This document shows positions 1 to 6,505 of a stretch of 23,487 nucleotides of DNA, in pieces. A program made the position numbers and the translations under genes. The DNA is from a virus. The notes under the pieces are model-generated. The model was not told the origin of the DNA. It saw only the letters and a list, made by a program, of their open reading frames with translations, and ran no database searches. The stretch spans positions 1 through 23,487 of IMG/VR virus record IMGVR_UViG_3300049783_001206. One strand, 5' to 3'. Each line of letters begins with the position of its first letter. The stretch's first letter is position 1.

Positions 1-383
1 CACAGCCTGCACAGCAGAAACAAGCCACACCGGATCCTCGTGCCCAGCAGTGGGCGGACAAGAATGAGTGGTTTGGCTCAGACGAAGTCATGACTTATGC
101 TTCGTTCGGCATCCACCGGAAACTTGTCGAAGAAGAAGGATTTGACCCTTCGAGCGATGAGTACTACAGTGAGGTTGACAAACGTATGCGAACAGAATTT
201 CCACAGAAGTTCACGGGTACGAAAAAATCGAGTGGAGCACAGGTCGCACCTGCTGGCGCTTCAGCTACTCGCAGCACGGCGAAGTCAGGGCGCAGGTCGG
301 TGAAGCTATCACCTTCACAAATTGCGATGGCGAAGCGTCTAAACGTCCCGCTTGAAGAATATGCAAAATACGTGAAGGATTGA
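1..383 (+). CDS. Scaffold-like capsid assembly protein (3' end only)
   Basis: The reading frame is open from the left edge (first full codon at 3) to the TGA at 381-383, so the 5' end lies outside the window; the ATG at 90 sits inside the conserved region and is not the true start. Visible are about 126 residues: an acidic, aromatic block (WADKNEWFGSDEVMTYASF, then EEEGFDPSSDEYY) followed by a Ser/Ala/Lys-rich linker and a basic, helical C-terminus (SPSQIAMAKRLNVPLEEYAK). This two-part arrangement is one I recognise from marine phages, where the protein lies just before the capsid genes and is often called scaffold. A basic C-terminal helix is also how P22-type scaffolds bind coat protein. 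The role is inferred from position and architecture, not from a catalytic motif. Confidence 0.65.
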   Translation, partial: QPAQQKQATPDPRAQQWADKNEWFGSDEVMTYASFGIHRKLVEEEGFDPSSDEYYSEVDKRMRTEFPQKFTGTKKSSGAQVAPAGASATRSTAKSGRRSVKLSPSQIAMAKRLNVPLEEYAKYVKD

Positions 384-387
384 GAAC

Positions 388-846
388 ATGACTGATAGAA
401 AAGCTCGCGCAAGCGAAACACGCGAAACAGAAACGCGCCGTAAACCATGGGCACCGCCCAGTCACCTAGCTGCACCACCGGCCCCAGAGGGCTTTGTGCA
501 TCGCTGGATACGACTCGCAATGCGTGGCGAAGAGGACAAGATGAATGTCAACTCTAAGCTGCGCGAAGGATGGGAACCTGTCCGGAAAGATGAGTATCCA
601 GCCCATGAGGCTCCAACTATCGACGGCGGTCGGTACGAGGGAATCATTGGCCAAGGCGGACTGATGCTTTGTCGAATCCCGCTCGAGACAGTTGCAGAAC
701 GAACTGAATACTACGGGGGCAGAACCCGCGAACAGATGACTGCTGTTGATCAGGACCTTATGAAGGAACAACATCCTTCCATGCCGATTAGTAATAACCG
801 GCAAAGTCGCGTATCGTTCGGAGGCTCAAGACGAGACTCCGATTAA
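388..846 (+). CDS. Conserved phage protein of unknown function, head module
   Basis: This 152-residue hydrophilic protein begins 4 bp after the scaffold-like gene and ends 17 bp before the next gene, so it belongs to the head operon. The N-terminus is very basic and disordered-looking (many Arg/Lys/Thr/Glu), then comes a Pro/Ala stretch and a compact conserved-looking core (GFVHRWIRLAMRGEEDKMNV, REGWEPVR, and GQGGLMLCRIP around the middle), with a Ser/Arg-rich tail. I know similar proteins next to the capsid gene in marine phages but no function. A capsid-assembly or minor head role is only an inference from location. There is no signal peptide, membrane segment or enzyme motif. Confidence 0.7.
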   Translation: MTDRKARASETRETETRRKPWAPPSHLAAPPAPEGFVHRWIRLAMRGEEDKMNVNSKLREGWEPVRKDEYPAHEAPTIDGGRYEGIIGQGGLMLCRIPLETVAERTEYYGGRTREQMTAVDQDLMKEQHPSMPISNNRQSRVSFGGSRRDSD

Positions 847-863
847 TCATATGAGGTGCTATT

Positions 864-1514
864 ATGGCAAATTCTAACGGATCCTTTGGGCTACGGCCCA
901 TCGGTATTGTTGGGCAAGGTGCGAATACTACGGGTGCTACCGAGTATCGTATTGCGTCAGCCAACAATACAAAAATGTATCAGGGCTCCCCTGTAATCCC
1001 GATCGCGGGCGGCACCATCTCTGCGGCGCAAGCTGCGGCTGGTGGTAACGTCGGTTTCTTGGGTGTGTTCTGGGGCGTTGAATACGTCCGCGCATCTGAC
1101 GGGAAGACTATTTGGGCTCCATCCTGGCAGGGTACTGCTGCGGGTGCGGATTCAAACTTCCCGATCAAAGCCTTTGTTTACGACAATCCAATGCAGACGT
1201 TTACTATTGCATCATCCAATGTTGTTGCAGCAGCGAACACTGAAGCGGAAGTTCGTGCGATGGTCTTTAAGAACATCGCATTGGCAACGGCTACTGCGGG
1301 CAATGACACCACCGGTATCTCGTCTGCCACTGCAGACTTGAACACTGTTGCTGCCACTGCTGCTCTTCAGCTGCGTGTTATCGGCGTCCAGAACGACCCC
1401 GACAACGCCGACTTCACCGCCGCTGGCATCCCACTCATCGTACGTCTCAATACATCGTTCAACTCTGCCAACGGCGGAATTGCAGCGGGTACTGTTTCGT
1501 CCACTGGCGTTTAA
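864..1514 (+). CDS. Probable capsid decoration / minor head protein
   Basis: This 216-residue protein has a GAGGTG ribosome-binding site just before its ATG and lies immediately upstream of the major capsid gene. The sequence is rich in Ala, Gly, Thr, Asn and beta-branched residues with few charges, as expected for an extracellular-stable beta-rich virion protein. The N-terminal MANSNGSFGLRPIG opening is typical of a family I recognise from marine phages, and the middle (FWGVEYVRASDGKTIWAPSW) is aromatic. Genes in this slot are frequently head-decoration or stabilisation proteins that bind the outside of the expanded capsid. That role is inferred from position and composition. It could alternatively be a minor capsid or fibre component. 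Confidence 0.6.
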   Translation: MANSNGSFGLRPIGIVGQGANTTGATEYRIASANNTKMYQGSPVIPIAGGTISAAQAAAGGNVGFLGVFWGVEYVRASDGKTIWAPSWQGTAAGADSNFPIKAFVYDNPMQTFTIASSNVVAAANTEAEVRAMVFKNIALATATAGNDTTGISSATADLNTVAATAALQLRVIGVQNDPDNADFTAAGIPLIVRLNTSFNSANGGIAAGTVSSTGV

Positions 1515-1527
1515 GGAGGTCTAACAC

Positions 1528-2439
1528 ATGGCTATTTCACGCGCACAACTAGCTAAAGAGCTAGAACCAGGCCTCAACGCGCTTTTTGGTATGGAGTACA
1601 ATAAGTACGAAAACCAGCACGCTGAGATCTTCACCACTGAATCTTCGGACCGCGCGTTCGAGGAAGAAGTTATGTTGTCCGGGTTTGGATCAGCACCTAC
1701 AAAGTCTGAAGGTTCTGCAATCAACTTCGACGACGCTAACGAAGCATACACTGCTCGTTACAACCACGAAACCATTGCGCTTGCGTTCTCAATCACTGAG
1801 GAAGCAATCGAGGACAACTTGTACGACCGCCTCGGCAGCCGTTACACACGCGCCCTCGCCCGCTCAATGGCTCACACCAAGCAGGTTAAAGCTGCGTCTG
1901 TGCTGAACAACGCATTCGCTGCCGGCCCCACTGCTGGCGGTGACGGTGTTGCTCTTTGCTCCACTGACCACCCGCTCACAAACGGTGGAACTTTTGCCAA
2001 CACTCCAGCAGTAGCTGCTGATTTGAACGAAACTTCCTTGGAAGACGCTCTGATCAACATCGCTGGTTTCGTTGACGAACGTGGTCTGAAAGTCGCATTG
2101 CGCGGCATGAAGCTGCTCATCCCACGCCAACTGCAGTTCATCGCAGAGCGTCTGATGGTTTCCAACCTGCGTGTTGGTACAGCGGACAACGACACGAACG
2201 CTATCCGTTCGATGGGCATGTTGCCTGATGGTTACGCCGTCAACGACTTCCTCACCGACCCTGATGCGTTCTTCATCAAAACAGACGCGCCTCGCGGCTT
2301 CGTCCATTTTGAGCGTTCCGCGCTTTCCACCAACATGGAAGGTGACTTCGACACCGGCAACATGCGCTTCAAGGCGCGTGAGCGTTACAGCTTCGGCTTT
2401 AGCGACCCGCGCACAGTGTACGCTTCGCCGGGGGCATAA
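1528..2439 (+). CDS. Major capsid protein, Mu gpT-like (HK97 fold)
   Basis: At 303 residues the length is right for a Mu gpT-type major head subunit without a delta domain. The start at 1528 is fixed by a strong AAGGAGGT Shine-Dalgarno at 1513-1520, the strongest in the region, fitting a protein made in hundreds of copies. Features of the family visible here are the N-terminal helical arm (residues 5-40), the E-loop-like acidic segment, a long spine-helix region (about 90-135: TEEAIEDNLYDRLGSRYTRA and following), the central CSTDHPLTNGGTFAN segment, and LLIPRQLQFIAERLM in the A-domain. It would assemble with the scaffold-like protein into the procapsid. A rho-independent terminator follows 23 bp after its stop codon. 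The fold assignment is by recognition of the family, not computed. Confidence 0.85.
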   Translation: MAISRAQLAKELEPGLNALFGMEYNKYENQHAEIFTTESSDRAFEEEVMLSGFGSAPTKSEGSAINFDDANEAYTARYNHETIALAFSITEEAIEDNLYDRLGSRYTRALARSMAHTKQVKAASVLNNAFAAGPTAGGDGVALCSTDHPLTNGGTFANTPAVAADLNETSLEDALINIAGFVDERGLKVALRGMKLLIPRQLQFIAERLMVSNLRVGTADNDTNAIRSMGMLPDGYAVNDFLTDPDAFFIKTDAPRGFVHFERSALSTNMEGDFDTGNMRFKARERYSFGFSDPRTVYASPGA

Positions 2440-2462
2440 GTCTCCAACCAGTACTAGAGTCA

Positions 2463-2491
2463 GGGGCGGTCTTCGGATCGCCCCTTTCTTT
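2463..2491 (+). terminator. Rho-independent terminator with UUCG tetraloop
   Basis: A nine-base-pair GC-rich stem (2463-2471 with 2476-2484, one G-T wobble, otherwise perfect) closes a TTCG loop on a C-G pair, the exceptionally stable C(UUCG)G tetraloop, and is followed by TTTCTTT (2485-2491). It sits just after the major capsid gene and so should reduce read-through into the downstream tail genes, setting a high capsid-to-tail ratio. Confidence 0.85.
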
Positions 2492-2506
2492 GTGCGAGGA
2501 CCTCAT

Positions 2507-2526
2507 GTAGCATACGTGTATTCTAC
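2507..2526. promoter_or_regulatory. 20-bp imperfect palindrome, possible operator
   Basis: The sequence GTAG-C-ATACGTGTAT-T-CTAC reads almost the same on both strands (nine of ten mirrored positions pair, excluding the central GT step and one mismatch). It lies in the only sizeable gap of the late region, between the capsid terminator and the next gene, and ends exactly where a possible -35 element begins. With only two central bases it would make a poor RNA hairpin, so a protein-binding dyad is more likely. No binding protein is known to me. Confidence 0.35.
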
Positions 2527-2555
2527 TGACAGTCGCGTGGTGCGGCTGACATAAC
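2526..2555 (+). promoter_or_regulatory. Possible sigma70-type promoter for the post-capsid genes
   Basis: CTGACA at 2526-2531 matches five of six bases of the -35 consensus and CATAAC at 2550-2555 matches four of six of the -10 consensus, with an 18-bp spacer. Transcription would start near 2562, which leaves a very short leader before the AGGAGA site of the gene at 2574. The position after a terminator makes a new promoter reasonable, but matches of this quality occur by chance and a phage-type promoter is equally possible. Confidence 0.25.
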
Positions 2556-2573
2556 CCACGACAGGAGAATATC

Positions 2574-3101
2574 ATGGGTAAAACTACTTTTTCAGGACCG
2601 ATCGTATCCTCGACAGGGGTGATCGTTAAGGGCAGCATTATTTCCGGTCTGAAACCAAGTCTTTCTGGGCTTGCAGTATCGACTAAAAACACTGCGGCCA
2701 CACTCACCTACGATCTAGGTGTCAACCTGAACAACTTCACGGGCACCGCTGCGCAAGCTGTAACACTGCCAGCATGTACGGAAGAGAGCGTCCTGTGCCA
2801 CGCACAGACTGTCGACACGGCAGGGGGCGTGAACACCCTTATCTTCACTACTTCTGGCGACGATGTTTTTGAAGTAGGCAGCATTCTATCCAGCCGCACA
2901 GCAAACGCAGTATCGTTGGCAGTATCGGTTGCCGGGAACAACAGAATAACGTTCACTCCCGCAGCGGCTACCACAAACATGATGAGCATCGGCTCATACA
3001 TTTTCTGGACCTGCAGCCAAACCGGCATCTGGCGTGTTTCGTACGACTTCCACCACCAAGGAACTGGTGTAACCGGCGCGTTCGCCTTCTCAACCGTTTA
3101 A
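2574..3101 (+). CDS. Conserved phage structural-type protein, unknown function
   Basis: This 175-residue protein is the first gene after the capsid terminator and has an AGGAGA ribosome-binding site. It opens with MGKTTFSGPIVSSTG, a start I recognise from a family in marine phages. It is beta-branched and Thr/Ala/Ser-rich with low charge, and alternating hydrophobic runs (NRITFTPAAATTNMMSIGSY and the final aromatic YIFWTCSQTGIWRVSYDF) suggest a beta-sandwich or fibre-like fold. A virion surface or head-fibre protein is the best guess from composition and neighbours. There is no catalytic motif and no transmembrane segment. Confidence 0.65.
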   Translation: MGKTTFSGPIVSSTGVIVKGSIISGLKPSLSGLAVSTKNTAATLTYDLGVNLNNFTGTAAQAVTLPACTEESVLCHAQTVDTAGGVNTLIFTTSGDDVFEVGSILSSRTANAVSLAVSVAGNNRITFTPAAATTNMMSIGSYIFWTCSQTGIWRVSYDFHHQGTGVTGAFAFSTV

Positions 3102-3113
3102 TAGGAGGCTGAC

Positions 3114-3395
3114 ATGTCGAGTGACGTAAAAGCATATCCTTGGGCTCAAGGCACTGCGGCTGGAGTTGCCGGCCCCTTACGGTCTCGCCTCCGTCAAGTT
3201 GTGATTTACGCAGAAACTGCAGGATCGTTTACTTTACGGGACGGTTCGGCCTCGGGGGAGGTTTTGCTCCTCCAACCGTTTCCGGTGGGGATGAACTCTT
3301 TGAACATTCCTTCTGACGGCGTTCTTGCTACTGGGGGCGTTTATGTCAGCGCCTTCACAGGGGCTAACAACGACCTGACAATCTTCTTGTCGTAG
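3114..3395 (+). CDS. Small structural-type protein, unknown function
   Basis: The gene encodes 93 residues and follows the previous one by 12 bp with an AGGAGG site at 3103-3108. The sequence has alternating hydrophobic residues (RLRQVVIYAETAGSFTLRDG, GVYVSAFTGANNDLTIFLS) that predict a small all-beta fold, like short virion decoration or fibre-associated proteins. I recognise the general type from marine phages but cannot name a function. Co-transcription with the genes either side is likely. Confidence 0.65.
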   Translation: MSSDVKAYPWAQGTAAGVAGPLRSRLRQVVIYAETAGSFTLRDGSASGEVLLLQPFPVGMNSLNIPSDGVLATGGVYVSAFTGANNDLTIFLS

Positions 3396-3404
3396 GATCT
3401 TCTC

Positions 3405-3650
3405 ATGCCTAAAATCGACAAGGCCAAAATGAAATGCAACGTTCCGAAACGCCAGGTTTCTGGCGGGAAGAAGTCTGTTGTAAAGGCTTGCGACAAGGGC
3501 AAAGAAAAGATTGTACGGTTTGGCGATGCCAACATGACCATCAAGAAATCGGACCCGAAACGGCGCAAGTCTTTTCGGGCCCGACATGGTTGTGACGAGG
3601 GAACTTTGGACAAACTAAAGGCCAGATACTGGTCCTGTAAAGCGTGGTAG
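3405..3650 (+). CDS. Small basic four-cysteine phage protein
   Basis: The 81-residue product is strongly basic (Lys/Arg over a quarter of residues) and has cysteines at 11, 29, 63 and 78. The conserved-looking core is VRFGDANMTIKKSDPKRRKS, then FRARHGCDEG, and the C-terminus is ARYWSCKAW. I recognise this as a widespread conserved phage family usually found among late genes; I know of no proven role. The charge suggests contact with DNA or with an acidic virion surface, and the spaced cysteines could bind a metal, but neither is shown. The ATG is preceded by GGATCTTCTC, a modest ribosome-binding site. Confidence 0.75.
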   Translation: MPKIDKAKMKCNVPKRQVSGGKKSVVKACDKGKEKIVRFGDANMTIKKSDPKRRKSFRARHGCDEGTLDKLKARYWSCKAW

Positions 3651-3654
3651 AACA

Positions 3655-3900
3655 ATGAAGCCTACGGACGTAATTCTGGGTTTAGTCGGCACTGTCGGGG
3701 TGAGTCTTTTGAGCTTTGCCGCGTTGCAGGTCTATCAGATGAACGCTCATATGGCGGTTGTTAGCTATAAAGTTGACGAGAACCACGATATGATTAAGCC
3801 TATGTGGCAAGATTTCCTGGTCAGAAGGGCTGGACTCAATGACAATGTCGAGGCGTCAAACGTCGTTCCAAGTATCCAAATCTCCGAAAGGGAAAACTGA
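3655..3900 (+). CDS. Small single-pass membrane protein, holin candidate
   Basis: This 81-residue protein has one clear hydrophobic segment near its N-terminus (about residues 5-27, VILGLVGTVGVSLLSFAALQ), only one basic residue (Lys2) before it, and a hydrophilic C-terminal part with a likely amphipathic helix (SYKVDENHDMIKPMWQDFLV). It starts 4 bp after the preceding stop codon with only a weak ribosome-binding site. Size and topology fit a small holin or another lysis-related membrane protein, and no other lysis candidate is seen in the window, but single-segment proteins of this size also occur as virion components. The function is therefore an inference. Confidence 0.65.
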   Translation: MKPTDVILGLVGTVGVSLLSFAALQVYQMNAHMAVVSYKVDENHDMIKPMWQDFLVRRAGLNDNVEASNVVPSIQISEREN

Positions 3901-3901
3901 G

Positions 3902-4117
3902 ATGAGCAAGCCAGGACTTTGGAGCAATATCCGTGACAAGAAGGATCGCATCAAAGGCGGGAGCGGCGAACGCATGCGCAGCCCCGGTGACGATGGAGCC
4001 CCTACCGCCAAAGCGATAAAAGAATCGCAAGGCAAGAAGAACGGTGGTATGGTGCGGTACAAGCAGGGTGGCTGCGCTATGGCAGGCCGCGGCGTCCGCG
4101 ACACAAAGATGGGCTGA
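3902..4117 (+). CDS. Small basic glycine-rich conserved phage protein
   Basis: I chose the ATG at 3902, one base after the previous stop codon, because the family-like sequence begins there (MSKPGLWSNIRDKKDRIKGG) and GAAAGGGA lies just upstream; an in-frame ATG at 3839 would overlap the upstream gene by 62 bp. The product is 71 residues, basic, and ends in a Gly/Arg/Cys-rich stretch (KKNGGMVRYKQGGCAMAGRG). The SGERMRSPGDDGAPTAKA segment is one I recognise in many marine phages, myo- and podoviruses alike, without a known role. Its repeated presence beside connector genes suggests a small virion or assembly component. Confidence 0.75.
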   Translation: MSKPGLWSNIRDKKDRIKGGSGERMRSPGDDGAPTAKAIKESQGKKNGGMVRYKQGGCAMAGRGVRDTKMG

Positions 4118-4121
4118 TAGT

Positions 4122-4787
4122 ATGACAACATCAGGATCAAGATCCTTTAATCTCGACGTTGCCGAGGTGATAGAGGAAGCGTACGAGCGGTGTGGGCTAG
4201 AGGTCCGCACGGGATACGATGCCAAGACCGCTAGGCGGTCCCTGAACCTGATGTTTGCGGACTGGGCCAACCGCGGGTTGAACCTGTGGACCGTGGCCCA
4301 AGGCACAACAGACTTGGTGCAGGGCACTTCTACCTACACGCTGGGCTCTGACGTTGTGGACATGTTGGAGATGGTGCTGCGCCGAGACGGCACGGACTTT
4401 GAAATTGAGCGTATCAGTCGGGGGCAGTATTTGTCATTCCCGAACAAAACAGATCAAGGGCGGCCGTCTCAGTTCTACTTCAACCGGCAGATAGACCCGG
4501 TGATAACACTGTGGCAGAGCCCTGAGAACTCCACGGACCAGCTGGTTTACTATTACGTCCAAAGGATTGAAGATGCGAATGCTTTGGTAAACACAACGGA
4601 TCTTCCGTTCCGGTTTTATCCGTGTATGGCGGCGGGCTTGGCCTACTACCTTTCGATCAAGCGGGCTCCAGAGCGTATTCAGATTTTGAAATCTATTTAC
4701 GAGGAGGAGTTCCGACGTGCCGCGGATGAAGACGAGGACCGAGTTCCTTTACAGCTGACGCCCGGCCGTAGTTATTCGAGGTTCTGA
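4122..4787 (+). CDS. Head-tail adaptor-like protein
   Basis: The start at 4122 is chosen over an in-frame ATG at 4044 because it avoids a 74-bp overlap and begins the conserved-looking sequence (SRSFNLDVAEVIEEAYERCG, then a helix ending RRSLNLMFADWANRGLNLWT). The 221-residue product has an alpha-helical N-terminal half, a beta-rich middle (residues about 65-130) and C-terminal helices (LPFRFYPCMAAGLAYYLSIK and IYEEEFRRAADEDEDR). This layout matches podovirus connector proteins such as P22 gp4 or T7 gp11, which form a dodecameric ring under the portal and hold packaged DNA. Its stop overlaps the next start (TGATG), so translation is probably coupled. Confidence 0.7.
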   Translation: MTTSGSRSFNLDVAEVIEEAYERCGLEVRTGYDAKTARRSLNLMFADWANRGLNLWTVAQGTTDLVQGTSTYTLGSDVVDMLEMVLRRDGTDFEIERISRGQYLSFPNKTDQGRPSQFYFNRQIDPVITLWQSPENSTDQLVYYYVQRIEDANALVNTTDLPFRFYPCMAAGLAYYLSIKRAPERIQILKSIYEEEFRRAADEDEDRVPLQLTPGRSYSRF

Positions 4788-5113
4788 TGGCATACGCTAG
4801 TGAAAAAAACGCATGGGGAATATCCGATCGGTCTGGGCGCCGCTATCGTCTTCGTGAGATGAAGGTTGAGTGGTCGGGTGCCAAGGTGGGCCCTGACGAG
4901 TACGACCCCAAGCAGCCGCAGCTCACCCCTCCCAAGGTGGGCTCTGATCCACAGGCTCTTCGAAACCCTCGGCCGGAATCGGGGCTTGCGCAACAGAGGG
5001 CTGTTCAATGGGGCTGGAACCCCGTAGGTTTTAACGCGCTACCGGGCTTGTCTCCTCCAAACGAACTGGTTGCAACAAGTTCTGTAGGAACAGTGGTGGT
5101 GATAACGACATGA
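4787..5113 (+). CDS. Small connector-region protein with C-terminal VGTV motif
   Basis: The 108-residue product lies between two adaptor-like genes, overlapping each by 1 and 4 bp. The N-terminal part (KNAWGISDRSGRRYRLREMK) is basic; the middle is Pro/Lys-rich and appears extended (EYDPKQPQLTPPKVGSDPQA, RNPRPE); the end is SSVGTVVVITT. I recognise the family from marine podoviruses but know no function. The terminal VGTVVV strand motif recurs in two other proteins of this window (genes at 10054 and 13670), suggesting a shared docking or beta-augmentation element. A small tail-connector component is the likely role. Confidence 0.7.
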   Translation: MAYASEKNAWGISDRSGRRYRLREMKVEWSGAKVGPDEYDPKQPQLTPPKVGSDPQALRNPRPESGLAQQRAVQWGWNPVGFNALPGLSPPNELVATSSVGTVVVITT

Positions 5114-5760
5114 GTTTTACATATGCCCAGCTAAAGCAGGCTGTCCAAGACTATACTGAGAACGACGAGACAACGCTGGTGAATAACCTGCCGTTGTTCA
5201 TTCGCGCTGCCGAGGAGCGTATCCTAAAAAACGTGCAGCTGAGTTTGTTTCGCAAGAACGCTACGGCGCTGACGTCGGCCTCCTTTCAGTATTTGAAGGT
5301 TCCTTCAGACTTCTTGGCTCCGTTCTCCCTGAGCTTGACGGGGACCGCCGGTGACAAGTTCTTTGTGGATTTCAAAGACATGAGTTTTGTGCAGTCGTAC
5401 ACCCCTAATCCCGCCGTTACGGGGGCTCCAAGGTACTACAGCCAGTTTGACGTCGACAACTTCGTATTGGCACCAACGCCTGACGAAGGCTACACGGCAG
5501 AGCTGCACTACTTCTATCGGCCGCGAAGCATCACAGCAGGTGCTGAGGATGGTACGACATGGCTCAGTGAGAACGCAGAGATGTCTCTTCTTTACGGGGC
5601 TTTGGTTGAGGCGTATATATTCATGAAGGGGGAGCAGGACGTCATGGCGATGTACACCTCTCGTTTCCAGGAGTCTTTAGTCGGCATCAAGATGCTGGGT
5701 GAAGCCAAAGAGACCACCGACGAATACCGGACAGGTAAAGTTGTGAGGGCCAAGCGATAA
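5110..5760 (+). CDS. Second adaptor / tail tubular A-like protein
   Basis: This 216-residue protein starts in an ATGA overlap with the previous gene. It has helical N-terminal sequence (YAQLKQAVQDYTENDETTLV, FIRAAEERILKNVQLSLFRK), a central beta region that includes FQYLKVPSDFLAPFSLSL and YFYRPRS, and a C-terminal helical pair (EMSLLYGALVEAYIFMKGEQ, MYTSRFQESLVGIKMLGEAK). That arrangement fits the gp11/gp4 adaptor type, and marine phage relatives are often labelled tail tubular protein A. It has a similar plan to the gene at 4122, so the phage carries two connector-type proteins that may form successive rings. Its stop codon overlaps the next start (TAATG). Confidence 0.7.
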   Translation: MSFTYAQLKQAVQDYTENDETTLVNNLPLFIRAAEERILKNVQLSLFRKNATALTSASFQYLKVPSDFLAPFSLSLTGTAGDKFFVDFKDMSFVQSYTPNPAVTGAPRYYSQFDVDNFVLAPTPDEGYTAELHYFYRPRSITAGAEDGTTWLSENAEMSLLYGALVEAYIFMKGEQDVMAMYTSRFQESLVGIKMLGEAKETTDEYRTGKVVRAKR

Positions 5761-6056
5761 TGTTTGAGATGAATCTAAGCGTGAGTCAAGACCAGCCGAT
5801 CATCGGCGTTCGGACCACAGATAACCGAGGTTTCACCCCGGAAGAACTAGCTGAACAGTGCGTGGGTAAAATCATCTCTGTCTCCAGCGAAGCCCACCCA
5901 GGGATACGGGACCAAGCGACTGCTTTCTCTAAGCAGATCGAGCAGCTTGTGGCGCACTACATGCGGCAGGCTATTCACAGCGACAGGACAACTGTGTATA
6001 CTGCATTGGAACAAGCGGGCCACAGCGATCTGGCCGCGCTCATAAGGAGAATTTAG
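5760..6056 (+). CDS. Small conserved helical phage protein, unknown function
   Basis: The 98-residue product begins in a TAATG overlap (an alternative ATG is at 5769). Apart from a short N-terminal strand (LSVSQDQPIIGVRTTDNRGF) it is mostly helical: TPEELAEQCVGKIISVSSEA, then RDQATAFSKQIEQLVAHYMR, then SDRTTVYTALEQAGHSDLAA and a final LIRRI. I recognise this as a highly conserved small protein of marine phages found among tail genes. The TPEELAEQCV...DLAALIRRI pattern is reminiscent of small chaperone or assembly factors, but no function is known to me. It sits directly before the gene at 6057. Confidence 0.75.
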   Translation: MFEMNLSVSQDQPIIGVRTTDNRGFTPEELAEQCVGKIISVSSEAHPGIRDQATAFSKQIEQLVAHYMRQAIHSDRTTVYTALEQAGHSDLAALIRRI

Positions 6057-6494
6057 ATGGCTTTTAGCGGCAACTTCATGTGCACGTCATTCAAGCAAGA
6101 ATTGATGACTGCCACACACGACTTTACGAACGGGACAGGCAGCACGTTTAAGTTGGCACTGTACGACAACAGCGCATCTTTCACTGCGGCAACCACGGCC
6201 TACACGGCAACCAACGAGGTGGCCAACTCTGGGACGTACGCCGCTGGCGGCGGCGCCCTGACCAACGCCACACCGAGCACCTCGGGTACAACTGCCTTGA
6301 CAGACTTCACAGACCTCACGTTTACGTCGGCTACAATCACTGCTCGCGGAGCTTTGATCTACAACGACACTGCGGCGGGTGATCCTTCTGTTATCGTATT
6401 GGACTTCGGCTCGGACAAGTCTTCGACTTCCGGCGACTTCCAAATCGTCTTCCCTGCGGCTGATGCGAGCAACGCTATTATCCGCATCGCATAA
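6057..6494 (+). CDS. Conserved beta-rich virion protein
   Basis: The 145-residue product has an AAGGAGA site at 6044-6050 and begins directly after the preceding stop. The sequence belongs to a family I recognise as very common in marine phage tail regions: MAFSGNFMCTSFKQELMTAT at the start, TFKLALYDNSASFTAATTAY next, GTTALTDFTDLTFTSATITA in the middle, and a hydrophobic end (FQIVFPAADASNAIIRIA). It is predicted all-beta and is low in charge, as expected for a virion surface or tail component. The exact location in the particle is unknown. Neighbouring fibre genes suggest an involvement with the tail or fibre base. Confidence 0.75.
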   Translation: MAFSGNFMCTSFKQELMTATHDFTNGTGSTFKLALYDNSASFTAATTAYTATNEVANSGTYAAGGGALTNATPSTSGTTALTDFTDLTFTSATITARGALIYNDTAAGDPSVIVLDFGSDKSSTSGDFQIVFPAADASNAIIRIA

Positions 6495-6505
6495 GGATCT
6501 GAATC

